Shown in pieces: positions 35,583 to 47,123 of a DNA stretch of 64,000 nucleotides (positions are counted from its first letter, which is position 1; the number at the start of each line of letters is the position of its first letter). A program made the position numbers and the translations under genes. Under the pieces are notes generated by a model that saw only the letters and a list, made by a program, of their open reading frames with translations, searched no databases and was not told the origin of the DNA. Source of the DNA: Hevea brasiliensis (lineage: Eukaryota > Streptophyta > Magnoliopsida > Malpighiales > Euphorbiaceae). The stretch lies in NCBI RefSeq assembly GCF_030052815.1, contig NC_079501.1:91554296-91618295 (forward strand), read 5' to 3'.

Positions 35583-37201
35583 TGATGCATACATTTTGCA
35601 TAGTCATTTAGGTCTAATTTTATAGCCATTTTATTCTATTATTAGTTATTTTTAGCTAATTTCATTGGTAAATTAGTTAGTTTTTCATAATTGTCGATTT
35701 TGGATTAATTTGTAATTTTTACTTTGTTTTGTAGGAAAAATGGTGTTTTTGAAGGACTGAAGAGAATTTTGCCATTGAGGAGTGTCTTCTACAGCCAAAG
35801 ATGTCAAAAACAAGTTTTCAAGCTGAAATATGCATTGACCAAATTGTGCATAACTTGCCGCATAAGCTATGCAGATCTGCATAAGGAGAAAAATCACTGT
35901 TCCAGAACCAACCGAAATGTGCATAAGGAGACTGCATAGCTTATGCACATTCTCGCCTCCCTTATGCACCTTCACGGAATTGTGCATAACCTATGCACCA
36001 AGTCATGCAGTTTCGCATAAGTGACTCAGAACCAACCGAAAACTGCATAAGGGACTGCATAACTTATGCAGTCCACTTATGCAGTCCCATAAAGAGTTCA
36101 TTAATGAGCTGGCAGAAGATTCCCTCAATTAATTCCTCCTAGAACATACCATTTTAGGGCTCCATGTCAGAAAAATGCTATAAATAGTCCCATTTTCCCA
36201 TTTTAGAGGGGGAGAGAAAGGAGCAAAGAAGAAGAGGAGAAGAGAGGCAGAATTTGAGGAGTCACTTTCACCTTCCACACCATTCTCAACCAAGATTTGC
36301 AGATTTCTTTCTTCCCTTACATTTTTCTACATTTCTAGTGTTTAATTTCTTACTTCTTAGCTTAGATTAAAGCTTTATTTCCATTTAAACTCATCATATC
36401 TTGTAAGCATTATGGATAGTGAGTAGTTTACTTTTGATTCTGGAGTAAGGGTTGTAATATTTGAGATATTTTGTGGATTTTGATTGGGTAATCCATATTT
36501 TGTGGTCTTAATGAGTTTTATTCATTTCTTGTATGCTTAATGACATGCTTAGTGTAGGATCCCATTAAGTGATGTTCTTAATCCATGGTTGAAGCACCGA
36601 AAGGAGAAGACCTTGTGATAGATAATCAAGAAATTGGACTTAATTAACTTAGACCTAGAAATAGGCTAAGGATTAAAAGGATTCACAGATTAATTAAAGA
36701 ACTTAATGGGTCTTAATTAATTATAACTCCACGAAAGTAGGATTAGTTTGATTAAGGCACTCTTTGTCTCACTCGAAAGGGAATTCAAAGGATTTAAGAA
36801 TTAATCTCCTTAAAACCCATAAGTTTCATAAAATTGGATAACCGATTTAAATCCCAAAATAGCTCGAATATGAAATCCCGAACTCCGGAATCGCCTTTTT
36901 ACCATTGTTAATTTTCAATTGAATTTAATTGATTGCCATTTTCAATATTGCCATATTTGAACTTGCCTATTTCAATTTGATGCAATTTTAGTTTAATGCA
37001 ATACATTGTTAAATAGAATATTGATTTTGCACATATAGATTTTACGCTCCGTTACTCATAAATTCACTTCTTTAATTTCATAGATACTTCGATTTAGTCA
37101 ACTTTTATATCAAAAATTCAATCATTAACACGACTCCTCGTGAGATCGATATTTTTCTATACTACTTGTACGACCCGTGCACTTGCGGTAGGGACGCATC
37201 A
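35583..37201 (+). mobile_element. Solo LTR, Athila-like, 1,619 bp, with target duplication TTTAC
   Basis: Starts TGATGCATACATTTTGC and ends GCGGTAGGGACGCATCA; the ends form a short inverted repeat. The exact duplication TTTAC is at 35578-35582 and 37202-37206. A TATA box (GCTATAAATAGTCC, near 36178) and a purine-rich leader show plus orientation. The end CTTGTACGACCCGTGCACTT resembles Athila-type LTR ends (from memory). The U3 (35840-36110) is packed with TGCATAA/TTATGCA words. Confidence 0.85.
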
Positions 37202-38936
37202 TTTACAAATAATTTTCATGCACAAGTAATTCCTATCTATGGGGTTGCTAATTATTTAAATGATATTTACCAGATGACTAAAATTGATTTATTATTGAGA
37301 ATTTAATTTACAAACAAATTCAATTTCAAATAACCCTAAGTTTCTATTTTACCTAATTAATTAATTTTTTACTAAGTTACCCTAAGGATAATTAAACTAA
37401 ATTAATTATGTACATGTGTAATTTATTCTAATATCACATAAGGCCCAAACAATCACAACCTAATAAAGATTTCTAACATGTAAATTTATTTTACAATTAC
37501 CAAGTATTAAATTAAATTTATTTTACAAACAAGATTAATTTTAATTTACAAAGTATTTATTTAAATTAATTATATGCAAAAGTTGGTTAAATTAAAAAAA
37601 AGTTAATTTTAATTTACCAAATAAAAATTCTATTATTACTACAATTTCATACCAATGGTTATTCGAGGAGTTCAGGGCTACTTACCTGTTGGTAAATGTA
37701 GTTGTCATTGGGGAAAGCTACCCTTACAAAAGGGTCTTCTCTTCTAGTATGACAATGATATCCATGGCTTACTCCCGTTTAGCTTCACACAAGCTCCACG
37801 TAAATGCCCTCTTTAGTACTTATCTTAGGGCTACTTATCAATTTTGTTTGTAATAAAAAAATAAAGAAACTAAAGAAAATAAAAAAAATAAAAAAAATAA
37901 GAAAATATTAATATCAATTTACATTGAATTCTAACTCTAGTCTCGTAAAAGGTTAAGATTCCTAATTAGTTACAACTACTTAAGGATCCAAGTCATCTAA
38001 CATGATCTAAACACTTCATAACACTTCTTGAATTAAGATAACTTATAAAAATAAATCAAATATCAATTAGAACTCAAGAATACATAAGAACATACATAAA
38101 AATACAATTCTCAGATTCTGGCAGATTGGCAGTAGCAAGAAATTTTATTTTTGAAAAATATTTAGACAACCTAAAAATCATGGAAAAATTACAGAAGATA
38201 GCCAAAACATCATAGAACATTATAAAATTTATAAACCAAACAAAACCTAGTCAAATAGTCTACACAAATCGTAACTTTTTCTAGTAACAGAATCACACTA
38301 CTTTTTTGTAAAATTCATAACTCACTAACCATAATAGATATGAATGCGAAACTAATTGGAAAAGATTAAAAAGATTCCAAACTTAATTTTAGACACCATA
38401 TTTACACAAAAATATTAAGAAACAAGGAAGATTTGGGCTCCACAAATCGGGTATCCTGCAAATCAGATTTTACAGGAATCTTAACTTCAAACAGCTATAA
38501 CTTATAAAATATTATAGCTTTTTTAGTGATTCTTGAGCCTAAAATTAATAGAATTTTGCGTCAAATATGAATATAATTTTTACAAATTTTTTACAGATTC
38601 AGAAAATAACAAAAAATAATAAAAATATGAGAGGCAAAAAACTAAACATGTGGAGAGTTGTATATCCCCTCAAATTAAACATGATTACATGATCTATATG
38701 AACATATAAAATAAATTAAAAATAAGAAACATAGAATTAAACATTACATGGCATAGATCTTGAAAAGAAAATAAAAGAACTAACCTTTAAGAAATATCGC
38801 TAGAAAGAAAGAAGAACTAAAAGAATTTTGGCTATTTCTCTCTTTAATTTTTTCCCTTTTTTTATTAATTTTTTTTTTGTCTTCTCCTCCACCTCTTTTT
38901 TTTTTTTCTTTTTTCCTCTTTTTTTTTCCAGTAGGA

Positions 38937-38944
38937 TATTTATA
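38937..38944 (-). promoter_or_regulatory. TATA box of the Tat-type 5' LTR (minus)
   Basis: The minus strand reads CCCTATAAATATCC, followed by a long purine-rich (plus: T-rich) leader. Confidence 0.5.
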
Positions 38945-38960
38945 GGGTTTTGAGAGAGAG

Positions 38961-39266
38961 GTGTGATAGGGTTTGGAGTCATAGGGTGATAAAGTTCAGA
39001 TAATTTAAACAACTAGGATTGCAGAATTTGGATGAGACTGAGATATGGATGAGGTGTTTCAACCAACAGGAAGAGAGGGGAAGAGGAAGTCACCAATAGG
39101 GAGCGAGGAAGAGGTGTGGTAGGATTTGAAGTTCTAGTGTAATAAGGTTCAGATAACTTAAACAATTGGGATTGTGGAATTTGGGTGAGATTGGGATATG
39201 GGTGAGGTGTTCCAACCAATAGAAAGAGAGAGGAAGAGGGTGGCACCAATAGGGAGTGAAAAAGAG
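38961..39266. repeat. Tandem duplication of 153 bp upstream of the LTR TATA box
   Basis: Unit 1 is 38961-39113, unit 2 is 39114 to about 39266, with an estimated 85-90 percent identity by eye. Each unit carries CCAAT-like words (CACCAATAGGGAG, CCAACCAA). Its position just upstream of the minus-strand TATA box suggests a duplicated promoter/enhancer block. Confidence 0.8.
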
Positions 39267-40099
39267 AGTGGGGCCAAAGGGGGAGAAAGAGTTTGTATAG
39301 GAGAGGAATAGAGAAAAAGATATTTTCTTATTTTAATTTTTAAAAAATAAATAAAATGGGTCCTATTTAAAATTCCTAACTAGGCTTTCTTAGGCCCATG
39401 GCACCCAATTAAACTCAATTAGGTCCATTTAAGAACTACCCATATTAAATTTAAACAAAATAAAATTTTATTTAAATTAAATTAATTTCCCAAAAAACAT
39501 ATTATTATTTTTTTTTAAGATCATGCCACGAAATTAATAATTCAGTTCCATGCCTTCAATTATATCTTACAGTCATATAATTTTTTATCATCGAGTTTCC
39601 CACGGCCTCAATGCACATACTCATCATAAAATAAGGGTCTACATTTATACTAATTTCACTTATAATGGCAAAGTTATAATTAAGAAGGATGGCAATATTG
39701 CAAATACTTTGAAATCCACAATCATTAGGTTTTGACTTTTTTAATAATTATGTTTAATTTTTATAATCTTAATTAATTAAATTAATCTTACTTTATTAAT
39801 TTAATAACTCTCTTTTTTATCAATATTGGACCTTTAAATTTAATTGACCAAATTTTTCTCTTACAGGATTTTTGGCTCATCTTTTCCCAGTGAGTTACCA
39901 ATTGCTGTGTCTTGTGCTCATTTAACCGATTTGTACTTCACCTCTTTTATTTTTCTTCAACCTTAATTAATCTTTGTTTAATTTAATTATGACTCTTTAC
40001 TCTAGTTTAAGTATGGTTCCAGACATTCTATCTGTCTGAACAGACTTTAGTCGCCGGAACAGTAGAATATATGAAACTGCCTAAAGTGAGCATGTTACA

Positions 40100-41031
40100 A
40101 TATGGATTAATTTTGACTTGTCAACTCCAAATACAATCTTGAGAGATATATTACTATCTTTGAAAATCTTGGCTAGTACTTTATTAATTGGAAATCTTTG
40201 ACTTTTCTTTTCTTATTTCTATTAGAATTTATTTTAGACTTGTATTTCTTTTAATTCCTCATTAGTTTCTTTATAAATTTTTCTTTAGTTTCTTATCTCT
40301 ACCTGTTAATAGGCTCACATACATAACATTTTACACAATTTAGAGAATGAAGAGAAATCATAGCAAAGTGCTATCAATTTTAATTTTTATCAATCAGATG
40401 TGATTGTGGTGAATTACTTGACTTATCAGAAGGTTTCTTGTGTGGCATTTGCCTTTGAAAATTGAGTTCTTTGTAGTGTTCTGAACTTATCAAAGAATTA
40501 AGAATTTATCTGTTCTACTTATCTTTTTTTGTTTTGATCTTAGTTCAGTTCATAAACATCAAAACCATAAAAAAATTTTATTTTATCTTTTCTTTTTACT
40601 TTGTTGCAAGTTAAACAAGAAAGTACCAAAAGAGTTACAACATGGAAAAATTCCATTCTTTTCAAGTGTTTTCGCTTGTTTTTTACTTATTTTCTAATTG
40701 TTTAATGTTAGTTTTCTTGTTTCTTTTTCTTAATTCGATTTTTTTTTTCAATTTGATTGAGTTATTTCTTCCCTCATCAAGACACATCAAAATTTCTCTG
40801 CCATTTACTACATTTTTGCTAAACCACCTAATCCATTCCACAGTAGCATGCACAAACACATTTTAATCAACATATCAACCTTAACTTAAAGCATACCAGC
40901 TCACAAATGGAAATGAGAGCTTGAAGATAATTGAACATGTCAACATTAAGGGTCCATCTACATGAGCAAAGTACAACATACATCTTATATGAGAAAAGAG
41001 AAAAAATATGGAAGCTTTAAGCAAAATAATT
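40100..41031. other. Intergenic, no gene seen
   Basis: AT-rich sequence. The start (40140-40190) resembles the sequence left of the outer LTR (26450-26495) around a CTTGGCTAG/TTTGGCTAG phrase. The ORF at 40642-40866 is a hydrophobic T-rich translation without family features. Confidence 0.5.
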
Positions 41032-42050
41032 GGGGTAAAATACATAGTATCTCAACTTAGGAGCACATAACAATAATTTGTAACATAAAATCTCTTGATC
41101 TTTAATTTAAGTAACATAAAATCCTCTAGTCTTTAATTTAAGTAACAAAAAATGGGTAAATTTCAATAACTATCCCTGAACTTATATAGTTGTAACACTA
41201 TTGTCCTTAAACTTTAAAACATAACATAAAACCCCATAAACTTTTAAATTTTGCACAGTAAAATCCCTCTAACTTTCAATTATTGATTTTTCAGTTGAAA
41301 ACTGATGTGAACAGCTCCCGCATGGCTCTTAGTCAACATTTTTCTCTCATCTCTTATTTAAATTATAAAATTATTCTCTCTGTACCTGAAAAATCATTCT
41401 GTTTATAGTGAGAAAAATGATTCAATTTATACATAACTTGAGAGAGAAAAGAGAAATATTGACTAAGCTCTACGCTAAAACTGTTCAGGTCAGTGTCTAA
41501 CTGAAAAACTGATAATTAAAGGTTAGAGGGATTTTACTGTGCAAAATTTGGAAGTTGAAGAGGTTTTATGTTACATTTTTAAGTTGAGGGACTATAATGT
41601 TATACTAGATAAGTTCAGAGACGATTGTCAAAATTTATCCAACAAAAAATCCCCTTATGACTTTTAGTAGCTAATTTTTTAGTTATTTTTTTATTATGTA
41701 ACACTTGTTAAATTACCAAATTATATTTTGTCTATTAATTTCACACTTATCAGGGAAAAATTTAATTATTCTTTGCCTATCCACAGTTTTGACTATCTAA
41801 TTTACACATATTATCATTTCAATAGCCTAGAACTTGTTTACCCGAAGCTAATAATTCATGAAAATGTATATATTTTTTTAATTTGATAAATGATATGCTA
41901 ATATGAATAATCTAGAAACTGGCCACTAAAAGTTACAGGGGTTTTATATTACTTAAATTAAAAATTGAGGAGTTTTGTGTTACAAATTAAAGTTTAGGTA
42001 CTTTATTATTACACACCCCTAAATTGAGGTACCATTTATATAATATATCC
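41032..42050. mobile_element. Outer MITE with long terminal inverted repeats, interrupted by a second MITE
   Basis: Left arm 41032-41143 and right arm about 41925-42050 are inverted copies (TACCTCAATTTAGG / ATCTCAACTTAGGAG, AATTTGTAACACAAAACTCC / AATTTGTAACATAAAATCTC). Ends are GGGGTAAAATAC and TAATATATCC. Flanks AAATAATT and AAATACTT match at 7 of 8 positions. Probably Mutator-type by its ends. No coding capacity. A related right-hand half lies at about 43590-43700. Confidence 0.7.
41154..41640. mobile_element. Inner MITE (Mutator-type), 487 bp, 10-bp target duplication
   Basis: Arms of about 170 bp are inverted copies (CTAACTTTCAATTATTGATT against AATAATTAAAGGTTAG-type text, GCACAGTAAAATCCCTCTAA against the matching right arm). 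Ends are GGGTAAATTT / AAATTTATCC. The exact duplication AACAAAAAAT is at 41144-41153 and 41641-41650; 9-10 bp duplications are typical of Mutator-like elements. It is inserted in the left part of the outer MITE. Confidence 0.85.
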
Positions 42051-42372
42051 AAATACTTGTATCACAGTGGTGAAACAATAACTCTTTGTTTTGATATTAC
42101 ATTGGCATAAGTTTATACAATTAGGTGCTCATCTATTTGATGGTCAATCATCATGCTCTTTTTCATCTCCAGAGTATGTACAAATTAAGAGACATCAGCG
42201 TCTTTCATGCAAGTTTTTTTTTTTTTTTTTTTTTGATAAAAAAATGATAATGTTTTTTAAAAAAACACATGTATTAAACCTCAAAACTGGAAAAAAAATA
42301 AGAGGGAGTACCACCAATGAGTGCTAATGCAGTTGTCTCTAGGAGTGTGAGTCGAATTCAAGTCTCAGTCAG

Positions 42373-42373
<1 letters not shown>

Positions 42374-42444
<71 letters not shown>
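42374..42444. repeat. (TA)n microsatellite
   Basis: About 35 TA units. A second array of about 29 units is at 42761-42819. Confidence 0.95.
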
Positions 42445-42447
<3 letters not shown>

Positions 42448-42755
42448 ACTTCTCCTTTACAACCATCAAGCTGTCATCACCACCAAAACCATAGGAACCC
42501 TATTGCCAAAAGAATCCCAACCACCAAAAAAGAGATTGTGATAGACTATGTAGACATGAAGGCCGTGCAAGTCTAGGTCAAGCAATCATATTGCATGCGT
42601 TTCAACATGACCCTGGAAATGGAGGAGTTCATGTATGGAGTTCATGAAGTATTGCACATTTGATCCAAGTCAATGAATCATGTGTTCAATTAGTTGTTAG
42701 CGGCATAGATAAATTCTTACATAAATTCAATCCATATATTCATCATGAGTCGAAT

Positions 42756-42824
<69 letters not shown>

Positions 42825-42985
42825 AAATCCACATATCTTAAATAGGTGAAATTCATATATATGTGTGTGTAGTAGTAGTCCATAGTAAATATTTGATAAC
42901 ATAAAAGAAAATATTTCAACATTTTTTTTAAAAAAATTTGTTTAATAACTCTTATCTAAGCATTTCACTTAAAAGATTCAATTAA

Positions 42986-43209
42986 GGGGGTGTTTAGTAT
43001 GAAATTAATAAGGAGTAATTATTATTATTATAACTTTTAATTTTTATTAATTGTGTTTGGATACTTTAAAAAAGTAAGTTAATTTTTTATCTCATAAATA
43101 TTTAGTGTTAATCTTAGGAAATTAAGTTAATAATTAGCCTTCTTAAAAGTTAAAACTTACAATGACAACATTTAACTTTTAATTTTTTAACTTTTTACAA
43201 AACACATCC
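42986..43209. mobile_element. Tourist-type MITE (PIF/Harbinger), 224 bp
   Basis: Ends are GGGGGTGTTTAGT and the inverted ACAAAACACATCC, flanked by the 3-bp duplication TAA (42983-42985 and 43210-43212). AT-rich interior, non-coding. Confidence 0.75.
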
Positions 43210-43589
43210 TAAATCAAAATTCTCTTTAAAATAGTAAGTTAAAAATTCAAACTTTATTAAATTTAACATTTATCTTATTGTTGCTTATTTGGAATCAACA
43301 ATAATTCAATTTAATTAATTTTTTTATTCAAAATAAAAAATTAATTTTTTAATTTAAATTTAATTAGTTAACTGTGATATTTTCAAATTGAAAATTTATG
43401 TTGTTATAGATTGATAATTTCAGCCCAATAGGTTTTGGATCACTAAAGCATCGAGTAGATAGAGAATAAAAATAAACTTTTTTCCCACTAAATATTAAAT
43501 TAATAAAGAGAAAATATAATTTTTATTCTGACAAGTATTATTTTAGTAAAAATAACCTATAAACCTAAACTTTCTGTTGAATATCATTT

Positions 43590-43700
43590 GAGATTTTATG
43601 TTACTTAAAATAAATAATAAAAATTTTATATTATAAATTAAAATTTAAGTAACGTATTATTATATACTTAAGTTGAGGTAGTGTTAATATAATTTACTTT
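43590..43700. repeat. Half copy of the outer MITE family
   Basis: Resembles the right arm of 41032-42050 (TTACTTAAAATAA, ATTATAAATTAAAATTTAAG, ACTTAAGTTGAGGTA). The other arm was not found nearby. Confidence 0.55.
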
Positions 43701-44141
43701 GTTTTTTAGTGCAATTTTTTTATTATTATTTTAGAGAGATGATAGTAAGCCTAAATTTGCTCATTTAATTTCAATTATTGAATAAAACCATGCTATAGTT
43801 GTAGCTAGGAAGCTAATAACTTGATATAAGGGCATAGGGCTATCAAGTTGATCTCCTCACTAGTGTGGATAAGAGGAGTCTTGACTCTTGAGTTTTTTTT
43901 TTTTTTTTTATATATATATAATTTAATTCTTCCATTATTAATGATCGTTTAGCGCGCCTCGCAAGGTTGGAATCAAATTATCTTACGATTCAATATACAT
44001 AGTTTGATTTAGACCGTGAATCTGAACTAAAATCAATTTTAACAGTTTGGATTAGTTTGACTTCCTAAACAGTTTAATTTTGATTTTATCTAAATAAAAA
44101 AAATTAATTTATAATTTATTTTGTTTTTATATATAAATGCA

Positions 44142-44146
44142 CATAC
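44142..44146. repeat. Target-site duplication CATAC of the copia element (partner at 48921-48925)
   Basis: The exact 5-bp copies directly adjoin the two LTRs and fix the LTR boundaries. Confidence 0.85.
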
Positions 44147-44378
44147 TATTGGAAAGGCAGTTGTTAGCTGCCACTTATTTTGCATTTATTTAGGGCATTT
44201 GTTTAGGAATTTTTGTATGCATATCTGTTCTTATCTTTTGTTGTATGATTCTGATACAATTTTGGTAGTTTAGCTTGATTAGGAACCTATTTGTTAGCTG
44301 TAATTTTTATATATATCTTTAATTTCTAGGGCAATAAACATCAGAATTCTTATTCCAAAATTTCTTAGTTCTTTTACA
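44147..44378 (+). repeat. 5' LTR of the copia element
   Basis: 232 bp. It differs from the 3' LTR by five substitutions, all transitions, and one T in a homopolymer. Confidence 0.92.
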
Positions 44379-44390
44379 TGGTATCAGAGC
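44379..44390 (+). promoter_or_regulatory. Primer binding site of the copia element
   Basis: TGGTATCAGAGC directly after the LTR, complementary to initiator tRNA-Met. Confidence 0.92.
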
Positions 44391-44391
44391 T

Positions 44392-45450
44392 ATGGCTGAT
44401 GAAAAGAAAAATGAGAGTTCTGAATTAGGGAAGAAAACTTCTAGTTCTTACACACTGAATTTGAATGACAACCCAGGTAACTTGATTACCCAAGTTCAGT
44501 TGAAGGGCGAGAATTACGAAGAATGGGCGCGAGCTATGCGGACTGTATTGCCGGCCAAAAAGAAATATGGTTTTATTGATGGATCTGTTAAGCAACCAGC
44601 AGATGACTCACTGGAACTCGAAGATTGGTGGACGTTTAACTCTATGCTGGTTTCTTGGGTGTTTAACACCATTGAACTGACGCTTCGCTCGACCATCTCT
44701 CACATGGAGAATGTAAAGGATCTGTGGGAGGATATTAAACAGATGTTCTCGATTGCGAATGGTCCACAAATGCAGCAACTGAGATCGGATCTGGCGAATT
44801 GTAGGCAAGAAGGTCAACCGATCATGTCCTATTTCGGAAGACTCAAAACGTTATAGGATAAAATAAACAACTATGATCATATACCAGTGTGTATCTGTGC
44901 AGGCTACAGATGCAATCTTACCATTGAATTGGAAAGAAAGCGTGAAGAAGAGAGAGTTCATCAGTTTTTGATGGGCTTGGATGAAGAAGGATACGGAATA
45001 GTGCGCTCTAATATTTTGAGCACTGAACCCTTGCCCAATTTGAATCGTGCCTACGCTATGGTTGTTCAGCAAGAGCGGGTGCGAACTATGACATGAACCA
45101 AGGAAGAAAGAGGCAGTCCTATAAGTTTTGCAATTCGAGCAGAAAGTCAAAATTCAGGGGGGGATAAAGACAAATCCTCAATTTGTTCTAATTGCAACCG
45201 AGAGGGACATGATGCTGAAAGTTATTTCCAGCTGATAGGTTATCCAGAATGGTGGGGTAATAAACCACGTGGAACTTCTGCTGGACGAGAAGGTGGTCAA
45301 AAGCGTGGCAATGGAGCAGGACGTAGCAAGGGAGGAGTTGCTCGTGCCAACGCCACACAAGCAACTGGAGTTGATGGTGGGCGTGGAATTGTGACAGATT
45401 CAGATCGAAAGGGTCTTAGTGGATTAAATGAAGAGCAAGGTCATTTTTTG
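44392..45450 (+). pseudogene. Copia gag
   Basis: Starts MADEKKNESSELGKK and shows the copia gag N-terminal block (YEEWARAMRTVLPAKKKYGF, IDGSV), LWEDIKQMF, and a VHQFLMGLDEEGY block. TAG at 44854-44856 and TGA at 45094-45096 interrupt the same frame. The zinc knuckle reads CSNCNREGHDAESY: the last Cys is Tyr (45223-45225), followed by the usual LIGYPEWWG. A glycine-rich basic tail follows. The frame is lost by a shift near 45450. Confidence 0.88.
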
Positions 45451-45455
45451 TTGGC

Positions 45456-45671
45456 ATGTTGAATTCTTGTCAGAATGGTGGCAATGAGAGGCTGACAGGT
45501 ACGCAGATGATATTTCTTTGGATTATTGACACAGGAGCTTCCCATCATATGACAAGAACATTGACATTTTTGAGTGAATTGCGTGACATTGTGCCATGCT
45601 CAGTCGGGTTACCTAATGGAGAAAAGACCTTGGCGGTGAAAGAAGGAATTGTGTTGCTTGGAGGAGATTGA
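45456..45671 (+). pseudogene. Copia protease
   Basis: Carries WIIDTGASHHMT, the intact aspartic protease active site, then LPNGEKTLAVKEG. It is joined to gag by a frameshift near 45450 and to the following domain by another near 45665. Confidence 0.85.
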
Positions 45672-46045
45672 AATTGCAACGAGTCCTTTATGTGCCAAAT
45701 TTGAATTGCAACCTAATCTCTGTATCACAACTACTTAATGATTCAAATTTAGTTATTCAACTCACTAACAAAATTTGTGCTATACAGGACCTAAATTCGA
45801 GGAACCTGATTGGAGCGGGTGAGCAACGGGAGGGGCTGTACTTTCTCAAGGGAGTGACATCGGTACATGCTTGCAAGGTAATTGTTGTGGGGTCTTTTGA
45901 GCTTTGGCATAAGAGAATGGGTCATCCTTCTTATAAGGTGGTAGAGTTAATTCCAGAAGTTGGTAGCATAGTTAGGAAAACTAATAAAACTTGTGAAGTT
46001 TGTTTTAGAGCAAAGCAAACAAGAGAGATTTTCTTTTCCAAGTGA
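45668..46045 (+). pseudogene. Copia GAG-pre-integrase domain
   Basis: LQRVLYVPNLNCNLISVSQL, then LYFLKG and LWHKRMGHPSYKVVELIP, with the C-X2-C pair of the integrase zinc finger (CEVCFRAKQTRE). The frame is lost by a shift near 46025, which yields an early stop. Confidence 0.85.
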
Positions 46046-47123
46046 TAATAAAGCTGATGGTTGTTTTGAATTGATACATTGTGATTTGTGGGGACCTTAC
46101 AGAGTCCCAACTTCTTATGGAGCAATTTACTTCTTAACAATTGTTGATGATTACTCTCGCGCTATTTGGATATATTTGCTGAATGGAAAATAAGAAGTAG
46201 CTTGTGTTCTTAAGAAATTCATTGTGATGGTTAAACGCCAATTTGAAAAAAATGTGAAAATTGTCAGAAGTGATAACGGAAGTGAATTTATGTGCTTGAA
46301 AGAATATTTTGATGAACAAGGGATGTTGCATCAGACTTCCTGTGTAGGAACACCTCAACAAAATGGCCGAGTGGAAAGAAAACATCGCTATATTCTTAAT
46401 GTGGCAAGAGCCTTGCGTTTCCAAGCAAATTTACCCATAGAATTTTGGGGAGAATGTGTACTTGTAGTCGGGTATTTGATTAATAGGGCTCCATCTATGT
46501 TATTAAATGGTAAAACCCCATATGAGATGCTCTTTGAGAAAGTACCTTCTTACAAATACATTCGGGTTTTCGGTTGTTTGTGCTATGCGCATAATCTGAA
46601 TCGGGATAAAAATAAATTTGGTAGCAGAAGTCATAAGTGTGTTTTTGTTGGGTATCCATTTGAAAAGAAGGGATGGAGATTGTATGATTTGGAAACTAAA
46701 GAATACTTTGTATCAAGAGACATGGTATTCGCTAAAACAGAATTTCCCTATGCAAATGAGATAACAATGGGCGATGAACTCATTAAAAATGGAGTTGAGG
46801 AGTTGGGTGATGAAGTTGATGGTTTAGAGAACAACTTGGGAAAGGAGCATGATGAAAGTGTGGGTAGAGAAAGTGAGGTGAATCCTGAAACGGAAGAATT
46901 GATGCATGAAAATAGTGAGGGAGTGGATAGAGGTGAAGATGATGAAGAGCAACTAGGTAGGGGACAAAAGGCCAAGCAACCTAGTGTTTGTTTGAAGGAT
47001 TATGTGACAAACGCCATCAAAACAAGCCCCTCGGTATGCTCACCTTCCCAATCTGATTCTTCAGGTACGCCTTACTCTATAGCACATTATGTGGGTTATG
47101 ATAAATTCTCTGCACAACACTGA
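46046..47123 (+). pseudogene. Copia integrase core and C-terminus
   Basis: HCDLWGPYRVP (first catalytic Asp), FLTIVDDYSRAIWIYLL, TAA at 46191-46193, then VRSDNGSEF (second Asp) and GTPQQNGRVERKHRYILNVA (Glu). The C-terminal part has GCLCYAHNLNRDKNKFGSR and CVFVGYPFEKKGWRLYDL, followed by an acidic spacer. TGA at 47121-47123. The DDE residues themselves are intact. Confidence 0.88.

Larger units (their letters stand above)
32773..39520 (-). mobile_element. Deleted Tat/Ogre-type LTR retrotransposon (minus), nested in the outer LTR
   Basis: Contains two direct copies of a roughly 390-bp LTR segment (about 32777-33165 and 35109-35500), each with the conserved phrase AAGGTGTTAGGCACCCC. Between them lie a primer binding site (35013-35030) and gag/pol scraps. 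Orientation is minus: the primer site abuts the end of the right-hand (5') LTR at 35034. The left (3') LTR is only partly present and almost all of pol is missing. The right boundary near 39520 is uncertain by several hundred bases. A solo LTR (35583-37201) interrupts the 5' LTR. Confidence 0.65.
35034..39520 (-). repeat. 5' LTR of the Tat-type element, interrupted
   Basis: The minus-strand 3' end is at 35034. The LTR continues to 35582, is interrupted by a solo LTR, and resumes at 37207. A TATA box (minus TATAAATA, 38937-38944) and a 153-bp tandem duplication (38961-39266) mark the promoter region. The 37207-38930 part is AT-rich R/U5-like sequence without coding potential. The U3 start cannot be placed securely. 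Confidence 0.5.
26501..40099 (-). mobile_element. Outer gypsy-type solo LTR, split by nested insertions
   Basis: On the minus strand the LTR starts at 40099 (TGTAACATGCTCAC, then a CTACTGTTCCGG box) and ends at 26501 (AAGGGGGTGTTACA). Flanks are ATATA and ATATG, a 4-of-5 match to a 5-bp target duplication. Its own sequence is 26501-29111, 32618 to about 32772, and about 39520-40099, roughly 3.3 kb in total. It has the same general layout as the inner solo LTR (same start box, a clustered-motif region, a similar end), so both belong to one lineage. No internal coding sequence of this element is present, so a solo LTR formed by LTR-LTR recombination is the simplest reading. Confidence 0.6.
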
